Assembly: GCA_937860055.1 (NCBI GenBank)
Contig: CALMBO010000028.1
Location: 209,881-273,880, forward strand
Origin: an uncultured Verrucomicrobiota bacterium
Lineage (GTDB): Bacteria; Verrucomicrobiota; Kiritimatiellia; CAIQIC01; Lenti-01
Direction of reading: 5' to 3'
DNA: 64,000 bases
In this document: one piece after another, positions 53,601 to 62,384 of the stretch
How the letters are laid out: each line of letters begins with the position of its first letter
How positions within the stretch are numbered: position 1 is the stretch's first letter
Notes under the pieces: generated by a model
Seen by the model: the letters and a program-made list of their open reading frames with translations, nothing else
Database searches by the model: none
What the model was told of the DNA's origin: nothing
Translations under genes and position numbers: made by a program

Positions 53601-54134
53601 GTGGATACGCTGCTCCATGGGGTCGTCGGCGCGTCCTTGTGCAGCCGGACGGGGTTGGCCGGAGGCCGGCGGGGTCCCGTCGACGCCCGGGGCCGGCGGC
53701 AATTTTCCGATTGGACGCTGTGGGCGGCGTTCTTCTTTGGAATCTTCCCCGATCTGGCTTCACTGGGGATCCATTTCATGATGGATTTCTTCTCGGGCAA
53801 CGGCGTGCGGTGGCACGGCATCCCCGGGTTTATCTTCTTCCTCTACGACGTTACCCACAGCCTCCTGGGCATTGCCGTGTGCTACCTCCTGCTGGTCGGG
53901 TGGAAGCGCGCGCTGTGGCTTCCGGCGCTGGCGTGGCCGATCCATGTGCTGACGGACGTGCCGACGCACGGCGACGGCCGGTTCATCACCCCGCTCCTGT
54001 GGCCGTTTTCCGACTGGGGTTTCGCGGGATGGAGCTGGTGGCTTCATCCGTGGGTGTTCTATGGCGGCTGGATCGCCGCGGGGATGCTGTGGGGAACGAC
54101 CATCGTCCTGCGTCTAACGTGGAGAAAACCATGA
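53601..54134 (+). CDS. Membrane protein, YdjM/DUF457-like
   Basis: A 177-residue protein with a GTG start six bases after ptsP. It has four or five hydrophobic segments with conserved-looking polar residues: LLHGVVGASL at the N-terminus, FGIFPDLASL, YDVTHSLLGI and HVLTDVPTHGDG. This His/Asp pattern resembles the YdjM family annotated as membrane-bound metal-dependent hydrolases. Its stop overlaps the nitroreductase start (ATGA), so it is in the ptsP operon. Confidence 0.75.
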   Translation: MDTLLHGVVGASLCSRTGLAGGRRGPVDARGRRQFSDWTLWAAFFFGIFPDLASLGIHFMMDFFSGNGVRWHGIPGFIFFLYDVTHSLLGIAVCYLLLVGWKRALWLPALAWPIHVLTDVPTHGDGRFITPLLWPFSDWGFAGWSWWLHPWVFYGGWIAAGMLWGTTIVLRLTWRKP

Positions 54135-54673
54135 ACTTCCTGGAACTGGTGAACCGGAGGCAAAGCGCGCGGAAATACGTGCCGGGGCGGCGGATTCCGC
54201 GGGAAACGCTGGATCGATGCCTCGAGGCGGCCCGGCTGGCGCCTTCGGCCTGCAATTCCCAGCCATGGTCGTTCGTGGTGGTGGACGAGCCGGCCCATGT
54301 GCGCGCGTTGGCGGAAGAGGCCTGCGGGCACGCGCCCTACCGCATGAACCATTTCGCGCTGGACGCCTCGGCGATCGTCGCCGTGGTGACGGAGAAGATG
54401 AAGCTGGCGGCGCGTCTCGGCGCGCAGTTCCGCGGCGTGCAATACAGCCTGGTGGACATCGGCATCGCATGCGAGCATCTCGTCCTGCAGGCGGCGGAGG
54501 ACGGGATCGCCAGCTGCTGGATCGGGTGGTTCGACGAAGGGGCGGTGAAGCGCCGGCTGGGGATTCCGCGCGGCAGGAAGGTGGACATGCTGATCTGCCT
54601 GGGCCATGCCGCGGATGAAACCCTCCGCCCCAAGAACCGGAAACCGCTGGACGAAATCCGGCGGTACGTCTGA
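54131..54673 (+). CDS. Nitroreductase family protein
   Basis: A 180-residue FMN-dependent oxidoreductase. The N-terminus LVNRRQSARKYVPGRRIPRE and LAPSACNSQPWSFVVV form the FMN-binding signature. A second signature is DIGIACEHLVLQAAEDGIASCWIG, and the end is PKNRKPLDEIRRYV. It could reduce nitro-compounds, quinones or another substrate with NAD(P)H. It is cotranscribed with ptsP and the membrane protein. Confidence 0.92.
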   Translation: MNFLELVNRRQSARKYVPGRRIPRETLDRCLEAARLAPSACNSQPWSFVVVDEPAHVRALAEEACGHAPYRMNHFALDASAIVAVVTEKMKLAARLGAQFRGVQYSLVDIGIACEHLVLQAAEDGIASCWIGWFDEGAVKRRLGIPRGRKVDMLICLGHAADETLRPKNRKPLDEIRRYV

Positions 54674-54713
54674 AACAGGCCGTTGAGAGGCCGCCGGCCC
54701 TCGCGGCGGGGGA

Positions 54714-55358
54714 TCAAGAATCCGGGAGGAAACGGGCGGCGAAGGCGGCGAAATCGGGGAAGACGAGATCGGGTTTTTCGGCGCCGGGATTTCCAATGCC
54801 GTTTTCGAGGTAGATGGACCGGACACCGGCGCGGCGGGCGGCTTCCAGATCGGTGTGGTGGTCGCCGACCATCCAGGAGTTTCCGGGGGCGTGTCCCGTG
54901 CGGCGCATGGCCTCTTGCAGGGGCAGCGGAGACGGCTTGAGTTCCGCGGTGTCGCCGCCGCCGAGGAGGACGGCGAAGAGCGGCGTCCAGCCGAAGTGGT
55001 CGAAGAGGCGGCGCGCATGGGGGCCGGGCTTGTTGGTGACGAGGACGAGGTCGTGGCCGGCGGCGTGGAGGGCGCGGAGGCCTTCATCGACGCCGGGGTA
55101 GGCGGTGGTGCGATCGGTGAGATGTTCGGCGTAGGCGGCGGAGATTTCGCGGGCGGCGAGGTCGGGATCGATGGGTGCGCCTTCGAGTGCGCGGACGGCC
55201 AGGATCCGGATGCCATCGCCGACGTAGGAGGATACGGTTTCCAGGGAAAGCGGGGGAAGGCGGTGGAGGGCCCGCATGCGGTTCGTGGCGGCGGCAAGGT
55301 CGGCGCGCGAGTCGATGAGCGTGCCGTCGAGATCGAAGAGGAAAAGCTGGGCCTTCAT
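54714..55358 (-). CDS. gph: Phosphoglycolate phosphatase-like HAD hydrolase
   Basis: A 214-residue HAD phosphatase: motif I FDLDGTLIDSRADLA (nucleophile Asp9), cap motif SYVGDGIRILAVRAL typical of Gph, motif II VTNKPG, motif III Lys in ELKPSP and motif IV MVGDHHTDLEAA. It probably salvages 2-phosphoglycolate from DNA repair. The ATG overlaps the upstream membrane-protein stop by four bases. Confidence 0.92.
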   Translation of the reverse strand: MKAQLFLFDLDGTLIDSRADLAAATNRMRALHRLPPLSLETVSSYVGDGIRILAVRALEGAPIDPDLAAREISAAYAEHLTDRTTAYPGVDEGLRALHAAGHDLVLVTNKPGPHARRLFDHFGWTPLFAVLLGGGDTAELKPSPLPLQEAMRRTGHAPGNSWMVGDHHTDLEAARRAGVRSIYLENGIGNPGAEKPDLVFPDFAAFAARFLPDS

Positions 55359-55825
55359 GGCGAGGGCTCCTGCGCGGGGCGGAAGTAAAAGCGCAGGGCG
55401 GCCGGCAGCTGCGGGAGGACGAAGACGAGGCCGCCGGCCATGCCCATGCATTGGTCGAGGAGGGTGTCCCCGAGATCGCCCATCTGGCAATTGGTGCCGA
55501 AAAAGCGGTCGGCGATCCACTCGGCGAATTCCCAGAACAGGGCGGCGGTGCAGGTGCCGGCGAAGAGGAGCAGGAGGCGCAGGAGCGGATCGGGATCGCG
55601 GACAAGGCGGCGGGCGGCAAAGGCGTCCAGGGCGCCGGCGGCGAAAAAGGCGATGGCGAAGCCGCCGAGGAAATGGAGGGGGATGTCAATGGCGGGCCAG
55701 CGGCGATAGGCGTCGATGGCATGGGCGCAGAATTCGTGGGTGGCGAAGACCGCCAGGGGGAACCAGGCGCGGCGCCGGAGCGCGGCGCCGGTGGTGGCGA
55801 GGGTTGTCCGCAGGGTCGGATTCAT
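55355..55825 (-). CDS. Hypothetical membrane protein (DUF2238-like)
   Basis: A 156-residue protein with four hydrophobic segments (about 20-35, 48-68, 82-103 and 125-146). The polar motif FWEFAEWIADRFFG followed by QMGDLGDTLLDQCMGMAGG resembles the DUF2238/YjdF pattern of acidic residues in membrane helices. The function is unknown. It is cotranscribed with gph. Confidence 0.75.
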   Translation of the reverse strand: MNPTLRTTLATTGAALRRRAWFPLAVFATHEFCAHAIDAYRRWPAIDIPLHFLGGFAIAFFAAGALDAFAARRLVRDPDPLLRLLLLFAGTCTAALFWEFAEWIADRFFGTNCQMGDLGDTLLDQCMGMAGGLVFVLPQLPAALRFYFRPAQEPSP

Positions 55826-55839
55826 GGGCGGATTCTAGC

Positions 55840-55883
55840 GTTTTCCATGGCGTGGAAAACTTTTTTCCACGGCGTGGAAAAAC
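55840..55883 (-). repeat. TTTTCCA palindrome cluster D
   Basis: Two copies, GTTTTCCATGGCGTGGAAAAC at 55840-55860 and TTTTTCCACGGCGTGGAAAA at 55862-55882, lie between the acyltransferase stop and the next minus-strand gene. The centres are more GC-rich than in clusters A-C. Confidence 0.85.
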
Positions 55884-55923
55884 GGGACGGGAGGCGCCTG
55901 CGCCGCTGCGGGAAAAAGGGGGA

Positions 55924-56826
55924 TCAGCGGATGTCGATGGCGGTGTCGGGCAGGGGGCGGTGGTCTTCCAGTTCGTTCGGCCAGAAGGGGTCGAAGATGA
56001 ACCACTGGCAGGGATCGCGCGCGATGGTTTCCTCCATGATGGCGACGATCTTCTCCTGGATGACTTCCTCGCTGCCGGCGGCGGCGGGATCGATGGGAGG
56101 ATGGATGCGGAGGATGAAGGTGTCGTCGGGGGCTCGGGTGGCGAAGCCGAGGTAGACGGGGAGGCCGGTGCGGTGGGCGAACCAGGCGGCGCCGCGGGGG
56201 AGGGAGGTTTCGCGGCCGAAGAACTTCCAGGGGCGGCCGTTGCCGGTGAAGTCGCGGTCGCCGACGAGGGCGACGACTTCGCCGCGCCGGAGGGCCTTCA
56301 TGATGCCGGCGCCGGCATGGGCGAGGGGGATGACCTTCATGCCGCGCTGCTTGCGGAAGAAGTGGAAGATGCGTTCGAGGGAGGGCGAAGGGACGGGGCG
56401 GACGACGGCGTTGATGGGGATGCCCATCGAGGCGATGAAGGCGCCGCCGAGCTCCCAGTTTCCATAGTGGGCGGTGAGCATGAGGGCGCCGCGCTTCGAG
56501 TCGCGGATGGCTTCGAGATGCTCGAGGCCCTGGATGCTGACGCTTTCGCGCACGCCTTCGGGGGTGAGCTTGCGGAAGCGGATGAAGTCGGCGAGGTATT
56601 TGCCGAAATACTGGAAGGTCTTGCGGGCGCAGCCATCGAGGATGCAGCGGGAGGGGAGGATGCCCTGGTGCTCGAAGATGATGCGGATGTGCTCGCGGAC
56701 GGCGGCGTGTCCGCGGCGGTTCAGGAAGTAGAAGAGGTCGCAGATGCGCAGGCCGAGCCAGTAGGCGACCTTGAGCGGGAGGAGGCGCACGACGAGGGCG
56801 ACGAGGCGATAGAACCCGTAGATCAT
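55924..56826 (-). CDS. Lysophospholipid / lipid A acyltransferase (LpxL/HtrB family)
   Basis: A 300-residue membrane-associated acyltransferase. An N-terminal amphipathic/hydrophobic anchor (1-35) is followed by the HX4E active site in TAHYGNWELGG (near residue 120), then VVRPV and LVGDRDFTGNG. In lipid A synthesis this family adds secondary acyl chains. The ATGA overlap with a diacylglycerol glycosyltransferase-like gene leaves a glycolipid acceptor possible. Confidence 0.9.
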   Translation of the reverse strand: MIYGFYRLVALVVRLLPLKVAYWLGLRICDLFYFLNRRGHAAVREHIRIIFEHQGILPSRCILDGCARKTFQYFGKYLADFIRFRKLTPEGVRESVSIQGLEHLEAIRDSKRGALMLTAHYGNWELGGAFIASMGIPINAVVRPVPSPSLERIFHFFRKQRGMKVIPLAHAGAGIMKALRRGEVVALVGDRDFTGNGRPWKFFGRETSLPRGAAWFAHRTGLPVYLGFATRAPDDTFILRIHPPIDPAAAGSEEVIQEKIVAIMEETIARDPCQWFIFDPFWPNELEDHRPLPDTAIDIR

Positions 56827-57959
56827 CCGGCGGCCTCCTCCGGCGGCAGGTGGGCGAGGACGGCGGTGGCGATGTCGCGGGCGGCGTCGGGCTTGCCGAT
56901 GGAGCGGGCGCGCCCGGCCATCATGTCGAGCAGGGAGGTGTTGCTGAGCAGGGAAGAGACGACGGCCGGCAGGTCGCGGTCGCGGTCGAGATGGATGGCG
57001 GCGCCGTGCCGGACGAGCATTTCGGTGTTGCCCCGTTCCTGGCCGGGGAGCGGGCGGATGATCAGCATCGGCGTGCCGGAGGCCATGGCCTCGGCGGAGG
57101 TCAGGCCGCCGGGCTTGCCGATGAGGAGGCTGGCGCGCCGCATGATGGCCATGGCGTCCTTGACATAGCCGCGGATCCGGATGGGATGATGGAACTTGTG
57201 GCGCGCGGCGAGAAGCTGCCTGCGCAGGCGGCGGTTGGTGCCGGTGACGACATCGATGGTGAAGTCGGCGGCGGCGCGGTCGAGATGGCGGATGGTGGCG
57301 AAGCGCGCGCCGAGGCCGCGGGATCCGCCCATGACGAGGATGCGGCGCCCGTTGGTGCGGGAGATGGTCTTGCCGCGGGCGGCGAGGACATCGGCCTGGA
57401 TGGGGATGCCGAACGTGTGGATGCGATCGCCGGGCGTGCCGAGGATCATGAGGCGCTGCACGGCGGTTTCGGTGGGGACGACGTAGCGGATGTGCTCGTC
57501 GGGCGGGACGTGCCAGAAGCGGTGGGGGAGGAAATCGGTGACGACGCCCCAGAGGGGGATCGGCTTGCCCTGCCGGCGGGCGTAGGCGGAGAGGACGGAG
57601 AAGGGATGCGCCTGCGTGCAGACGATGGCATCGGGCTGGAAGGCGTCCATCAGGATGCGGAGCTTGAGGCTGTTGCCGCGCTGGACGAGGGGACGGATCC
57701 AGCGGGTGAGCCAGTCGAACCAGAAGTTGTCGTAGAGCGCCTCCCACAGTTCCGGCGTGCGGCGGATCGTGGACATGTAGACATACTGGACAATGGCGCT
57801 CCAGGTCGGGTGCGTCGTTTCGAGCAGGTCGAGGCACCGGGTTTCCGCGAGGGGGTTCAGTTTCTTGATCTGGGCCTCGATGGCGCGTGCGGCGGCATGG
57901 TGGCCGCTGTTGCGGACGAGGTAGCAGATCAGGATGCGGGGGGGCGGCCGGGGGGTCAT
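56823..57959 (-). CDS. MGDG synthase / processive diacylglycerol glycosyltransferase-like
   Basis: A 378-residue GT-B glycosyltransferase (family 28-like). The N-terminus ILICYLVRNSGHHAAARAIE resembles the MGDG-synthase signature, where S-GHG is more usual. LCTQAHPFSVL-type loop, VMGGSRGLGARF and KPGGLTSAEAMASGTPMLI are the donor-binding C-domain motifs of MGDG synthases and UgtP. It would glycosylate diacylglycerol or a related lipid. It is coupled by ATGA to lipA upstream and the acyltransferase downstream. Confidence 0.88.
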   Translation of the reverse strand: MTPRPPPRILICYLVRNSGHHAAARAIEAQIKKLNPLAETRCLDLLETTHPTWSAIVQYVYMSTIRRTPELWEALYDNFWFDWLTRWIRPLVQRGNSLKLRILMDAFQPDAIVCTQAHPFSVLSAYARRQGKPIPLWGVVTDFLPHRFWHVPPDEHIRYVVPTETAVQRLMILGTPGDRIHTFGIPIQADVLAARGKTISRTNGRRILVMGGSRGLGARFATIRHLDRAAADFTIDVVTGTNRRLRRQLLAARHKFHHPIRIRGYVKDAMAIMRRASLLIGKPGGLTSAEAMASGTPMLIIRPLPGQERGNTEMLVRHGAAIHLDRDRDLPAVVSSLLSNTSLLDMMAGRARSIGKPDAARDIATAVLAHLPPEEAAG

Positions 57960-58816
57960 GGGGCGCCTCCGCCGGCCATGAGTTCTTCGGCGTGGTAGGA
58001 GGAGCGAACCTGAGGGGCGGAGGCGACGGAAGCGAACCCGAGCGCGAGGGCTCCGTCGCGCCAGCGGCCGAATTCGGCGGGCGGCACGAAGCGCGCGACG
58101 GGATGGTGCGCGGCGGAAGGCGCGAGATACTGGCCCAGGGTGAGGAGCGAGACGCCCGCCGCGCGCAGGTCGCGGAGGGCGGCGGACACCTCGGGTTCCG
58201 TTTCGCCCATGCCGAGCATGAGGCCGGACTTGGCGCGGGCCCCGGCGCCGGCGGCATGGCGCAGGACGGAAAGCGAACGGCGGTAATCCGCCTGCGGCCG
58301 GACGGAGGGCTGGAGGCGCTCCACGGTTTCGAGGTTGTGGTTCAGGATGTCGGGCTTCGCCGCAAGCACGAGATCGAGGGCTTCGCTGTCGCCTTGGAAA
58401 TCGGGGATGAGCACCTCGACGGTGGCGCCGGGGAGCCGTGCGCGGATTTCGCGGATGGCCGAGGCGAAGTGGGCGGCCCCGCCGTCGGGCAGATCATCGC
58501 GCGTGACGGAGGTCACGACGACATGGCGGAGGCCCATCGCGGCGGCGGCCTCGGCGAGGCGCGCGGGTTCGCCGGGATCGGGGGGCGCCGGATGGGCGTC
58601 GTGGGGGATGGCGCAGAAGCGGCAATCGCGCGTGCAGGCATCGCCGAGGATGAGGAAGGCGGCGGCGGAATCATGCCAGCAGGCGGAGCGGTTGGGGCAT
58701 TTCGCGCCTTCGCAGACGGTATGCAGGCCGAGGCGCCCGAGCAACCGCTTCACGCGGCCCCCTTCCGCGCCGGGCGGAAGGGGAACGCGGAACCAGTTGG
58801 GCAGTCGCTGCCGCAT
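57956..58816 (-). CDS. lipA: Lipoyl synthase
   Basis: A 286-residue radical SAM enzyme inserting sulfur into octanoyl groups. The auxiliary cluster Cys are C35, C40 and C46 (CEGAKCPNRSACW). The SAM cluster is C61, C65 and C68 (CTRDCRFC). Further motifs are TSVTRDDLPDGGA, NHNLETVERL and KSGLMLGMGET. The RSSYHAEE end is the conserved Ser region. No lipB or lplA is nearby. It leads the operon with the glycolipid genes. Confidence 0.97.
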   Translation of the reverse strand: MRQRLPNWFRVPLPPGAEGGRVKRLLGRLGLHTVCEGAKCPNRSACWHDSAAAFLILGDACTRDCRFCAIPHDAHPAPPDPGEPARLAEAAAAMGLRHVVVTSVTRDDLPDGGAAHFASAIREIRARLPGATVEVLIPDFQGDSEALDLVLAAKPDILNHNLETVERLQPSVRPQADYRRSLSVLRHAAGAGARAKSGLMLGMGETEPEVSAALRDLRAAGVSLLTLGQYLAPSAAHHPVARFVPPAEFGRWRDGALALGFASVASAPQVRSSYHAEELMAGGGAP

Positions 58817-58824
58817 CCGGACCT

Positions 58825-60051
58825 CTAGTCGAGCTCGTGCGAAAGCAGGCCGGTGCGAAGCTTGGGTTCGAACCAGGTGCTTTTGGGCGGCATGATCTGG
58901 CCGGCGTCGGCGATGGCCATGAGCTGGTCGACGGTGGTCGGATACATCGAGAAGGCGACCGCGTAGCCCTTCTGGTCCACGAGGCGGACGAGTTCCTGCG
59001 GCCCGCGGATGCCGCCGATGAACTTGATGCGGTTGTTGGTGCGGGGATCGTCGATGCCCAGCAGAGGGTGGAGCACGCCGTTCTGGAGCGTGCTGACATC
59101 GAGCTTGTCGACGGGATTGGACGATCTCACCTCGGGCCAGCTCAGGCCGTACCACTTCTTGCCCAGGTACATGCTGATGTTCCGCGGCGACTTCGGGCCG
59201 GGGTCGGCATTTTCCGTCACCGTGAAGATCGCGCGGATTTCCTTGAGGAAATCCTCGGGGGACAGGCCGTTGAGGTCCTTGACGGCGCGGTTGTAGGGCA
59301 GGATCTTCAGCTCGGAGGCCGGGAAGAGCACGGAGAGGAACCAGTTGTATTCCTCGTTGCCGTGGTGTTTCGGGTTGGCGGCGCGGCGTTCGGAACCGAC
59401 GCGCACGGCGGAGGCGCTGCGATGGTGGCCGTCGGCGATGTAGCTGACGGGGACCTTTTCGGCGAAGAGCTTTTCGATTTCGGCGGCGTTTTCGACGGGC
59501 CACACCTGGTGGCGCACCTGCAGCTCATCCACGAAATCGTAGATCGGGGCGGTGTTCTTCGGAACCGGCGCGAGCGCCTGCCGGATGGCGTCGACATCGC
59601 GGTAGGCGATGAAGACCGGGCCGATGTTCGCATTGATGGTGGCCGTGTGCTTCGTGCGGTCGTCTTCCTTGTCCTTGCGCGTGAATTCGTGCTTCTTGAT
59701 GACATCCTTGATGTAGTCGTCGATGTGGCAGCAGCAGACGAGGCCGGTCTGGGTGTGCGGGCCCATGGTCTGGGCGTAGAGGTACATCAGGGGGCGGTCT
59801 TCGGCGACCAGCCAGCCGTTTTTCTTGAAATTCGCGATGTTTTCGGCGGCCTTGGCGTAGACGGCGTCGGCGTAGAGGTTCGTGCCGGCGGGCAGATCGA
59901 TTTCCGAGTGGTTGATGTGGAGGAAGGACATGGGATTGCCTTCGGCGAGCTGCGAAGCCTCGGCGGTGTCGATGGTGTCGTAGGGCGGCGCGGCGACCTT
60001 GGCGACGACGTCGGCTCGGGGGCGAAGGGCTTTGTAGGGATGGATGCGCAT
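58825..60051 (-). CDS. DUF1015 family protein
   Basis: A 408-residue cytoplasmic protein of the DUF1015 (COG4198) family. The N-terminus YKALRPRADVVAKVAAPPYD and the YIADGHHRSASA motif (near 213) are diagnostic. SFLHINHSEIDLP is also typical. Function is unknown; in other genomes it often sits near D-3-phosphoglycerate dehydrogenase or serine genes, and a 2-hydroxyacid dehydrogenase lies 2.3 kb away here. It is upstream of lipA by eight bases. Confidence 0.93.
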   Translation of the reverse strand: MRIHPYKALRPRADVVAKVAAPPYDTIDTAEASQLAEGNPMSFLHINHSEIDLPAGTNLYADAVYAKAAENIANFKKNGWLVAEDRPLMYLYAQTMGPHTQTGLVCCCHIDDYIKDVIKKHEFTRKDKEDDRTKHTATINANIGPVFIAYRDVDAIRQALAPVPKNTAPIYDFVDELQVRHQVWPVENAAEIEKLFAEKVPVSYIADGHHRSASAVRVGSERRAANPKHHGNEEYNWFLSVLFPASELKILPYNRAVKDLNGLSPEDFLKEIRAIFTVTENADPGPKSPRNISMYLGKKWYGLSWPEVRSSNPVDKLDVSTLQNGVLHPLLGIDDPRTNNRIKFIGGIRGPQELVRLVDQKGYAVAFSMYPTTVDQLMAIADAGQIMPPKSTWFEPKLRTGLLSHELD

Positions 60052-60103
60052 GGGGTACCTCTTTTTCCTGTTTGACCAATTCAATCTATAGACCGACAAT
60101 CCT

Positions 60104-61339
60104 ATGAATATGGAACAGGCAAAGCAAGTTGAAGAGGGCGGATCCGAGGCAAAAATCCAGGTCCGCCTGAAGCCAGGGCGGGAGAAACCCGTCCTGCGCG
60201 GCAGTTCCTGGATTTTTTCAGGGGCCATCGAGGAAGTGGATGGGACGGGGCCCGCGGGCGAGCCCGCCGATGTGTTCGACGCCGGAGGCGAATGGCTGGG
60301 GCGCGGACTTTGGCATCCCGAAGCCGACATGACCGTCCGGATGTTCACGCAGGATCCGAAAGAGGTCCTGGACGAGGCGTTTTTCCGTTCCCGCATCCGC
60401 CGCGCGGTGGGCCTGAGGCACCGGCTGTTCGGAACATCGACCGACTGGGTCGGCACGACCGCCTACCGCATGGTGTTTTCGGAGGCGGATGGCTTGTCGG
60501 GGCTGATCGCCGACCAGTACGCCGATGTGGTGGCGCTGCAGGTGGGCGGCAAGGTCTGGGAGCCCTGGCTGCCCGCCGTGGCGGACGAGTTGAAGGCCGC
60601 GACCGGCGCGAGCGCGGTATCCGTGCGCGCGGAAGCCGACGCCGTGAAGCGAGAAGGCCTCCGGGAAAATCTCGGCGGCGACCCGGTGCCGGACGCGGTG
60701 ACCATCCGCGAAAACGGATTCGTGTTCGAGGCCGGCCTGGCCGGCGGCCAGAAGACGGGATTCTATCTCGACCAGCGCGAAAATCGGCGCAAGGTGGCGG
60801 CCTATGCGAAAGGGCGCGACATGCTGAGCGCCTACTGCTACACGGGCGCCTTCGAAGTCTGCGCGGCGCACGCCGGCGCCAAGAGCATCCGCGGCTGGGA
60901 TTCGTCCGGACCCGCCCTGGCGCAGGCGCGGCGGCACCACGAGTTGAATCCGTCCGGCGTGCCGGCGGAATACGAGGTGGCCGATGTGCCGCTCCGCCTG
61001 CGGAGCGCCCGCGACAGCCGCGAAAGCTGGGACCTGATCGTCCTCGATCCGCCGCGAATGGTGACGCGGCGCGAAGGGCTGGAGAAGGGGCTTCGCGCCT
61101 ACAAGGACGTGAACCTGCTGGCGATCAAGCTGCTGCGGCCCGGCGGCATCCTGGCCACCTTTTCCTGCTCGGGACTCGTGGACATGGACCAATTCCGCAA
61201 GATGGTCGGTTGGGCGGCGCATGATTCCGGAAAGCGCGTGCGGATTCTGGAAACGCTGGGCCAGCCGGCGGACCATCCGGTGCCCGTCGAGGCTCCGGAG
61301 TGCGAATATCTCAAGGGGCTCGTGTGCGTGGTCGATTGA
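60104..61339 (+). CDS. PUA-domain class I SAM rRNA methyltransferase (RlmI-like)
   Basis: A 411-residue enzyme resembling RlmI, which makes m5C1962 in 23S rRNA. The PUA domain is about 18-95 (RLKPGREKPVLRGSSWIFSGA), followed by an RlmI-like domain. The Rossmann methyltransferase has YCYTGAFEVCAAHAGA (motif I), LDPPR (near 312, motif IV) and TFSCSGLV (motif VI Cys). Its stop overlaps the following lipoprotein gene by 16 bases. It diverges from the DUF1015 gene across 52 bases. Confidence 0.92.
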   Translation: MNMEQAKQVEEGGSEAKIQVRLKPGREKPVLRGSSWIFSGAIEEVDGTGPAGEPADVFDAGGEWLGRGLWHPEADMTVRMFTQDPKEVLDEAFFRSRIRRAVGLRHRLFGTSTDWVGTTAYRMVFSEADGLSGLIADQYADVVALQVGGKVWEPWLPAVADELKAATGASAVSVRAEADAVKREGLRENLGGDPVPDAVTIRENGFVFEAGLAGGQKTGFYLDQRENRRKVAAYAKGRDMLSAYCYTGAFEVCAAHAGAKSIRGWDSSGPALAQARRHHELNPSGVPAEYEVADVPLRLRSARDSRESWDLIVLDPPRMVTRREGLEKGLRAYKDVNLLAIKLLRPGGILATFSCSGLVDMDQFRKMVGWAAHDSGKRVRILETLGQPADHPVPVEAPECEYLKGLVCVVD

Positions 61340-62169
61340 TCGGAATCGCCCTCGCCATCCTGATGTGGGCGGGATGCAGGGGGGAAACCGGGAGCGGACC
61401 GGCGGTTCCTGCTGCTCCCCGGCGCGTGATCTGCGCCGCTCCCGCCGTGGCGGAAATCGTCTTTGCGCTGGGGTGCGGCGACCGCGTCGCGGGTGTCAGC
61501 GAGTTCAGCGATTGGCCTCCGGAAGCGGCCCGCAAGCCGCAGATCGGAGGGGCGCTTTCCCCGAATCGCGAGCGGATCCTGGCGCTGGGGCCGGATTTGA
61601 TCCTGGCGCAGGGAAAGTCGGAGGTACTGGAGGATTTTGCGAATTCGCAAGGCATCGCATTCCTGTCGTTGCCGCTGGATACGCTGGGGGATGTGCGCGG
61701 CGCGATTGAGGGGTTTGCCGCGGCTCTTGGCGTGGCGGAAAGGGGAGAGGACCTGCTGGCCGGAATGGACGGCGCATTTGCGGCGATCCCCGCCGGCGGA
61801 CCGATGCCGGTCTTCCTTGCGCTGGGGCATGCGCCGGGCGATTTGTCCGGGCTGATGACTTCGGGGGCGGGGACTTTTTTGAGCGAAATCGTCGCGAAGG
61901 CGGGGGGGAGCAACATCTTTTCCGACGTGGATATCCTGTGGCCGAAGATATCGCAGGAATCGCTCATCCGGCGGAATCCGATGCTCATTCTGGATTTTCA
62001 AACCACCCGGATGGACGAATCCCGCCGCGCCGCCTTGATAGCCGACTGGGAGCGGCTGGGATTCCGGTCCGGGCAGGTCCGGATCCTGGAGGAGGATTAT
62101 CTGTTGAAGCCCGGTCCCCGCGTCGCGCAATCCGCTGTTCGCATTGCGGGAGCCATCCGTTCCCCCTAG
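61324..62169 (+). CDS. BtuF-like periplasmic binding lipoprotein
   Basis: A 281-residue substrate-binding protein for cobalamin, heme or iron chelates. The start is GTG 61324, with AGGGG five bases upstream. It gives a short signal ending MWAGCRG (lipobox Cys). Motifs RVICAAPAVAEIVFALGC, DRVAGVSEFSDWP, LGPDLILA and the GGSNIF segment are typical of BtuF/FhuD (helical-backbone class III). No permease or ATPase gene follows, so it is an orphan component here. Confidence 0.85.
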   Translation: MRGRLIGIALAILMWAGCRGETGSGPAVPAAPRRVICAAPAVAEIVFALGCGDRVAGVSEFSDWPPEAARKPQIGGALSPNRERILALGPDLILAQGKSEVLEDFANSQGIAFLSLPLDTLGDVRGAIEGFAAALGVAERGEDLLAGMDGAFAAIPAGGPMPVFLALGHAPGDLSGLMTSGAGTFLSEIVAKAGGSNIFSDVDILWPKISQESLIRRNPMLILDFQTTRMDESRRAALIADWERLGFRSGQVRILEEDYLLKPGPRVAQSAVRIAGAIRSP

Positions 62170-62237
62170 GCCGCATCCCGGCCAGACACCTTTCTCTTTC
62201 CCACGGATGTTTCAGGTTCTTTTGGGAAATCCAGGCA

Positions 62238-62341
62238 GTCCCGCATATTATAATATGCGGGACTGGTGAGGACTGGTGGATTCGGCGGATTTCCTTTGAA
62301 ATCGGATAAAAAAGAGTCCCGGATATTATAATATCCGGGAC
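62238..62341 (+). repeat. Paired 26-bp palindromes, 78-bp period, locus 3
   Basis: Two perfect palindromes: 62238-62263 (left half GTCCCGCATATTA, identical to the first copy of locus 1) and 62316-62341 (left half GTCCCGGATATTA). The spacer is 52 bases and the period 78. The locus fills the convergent gap between the BtuF-like gene and the 2-hydroxyacid dehydrogenase. Confidence 0.92.
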
Positions 62342-62384
62342 TCGGATTGGTTGGCACAGGGAGATTGCTGCTTTTGGGGGCGGG

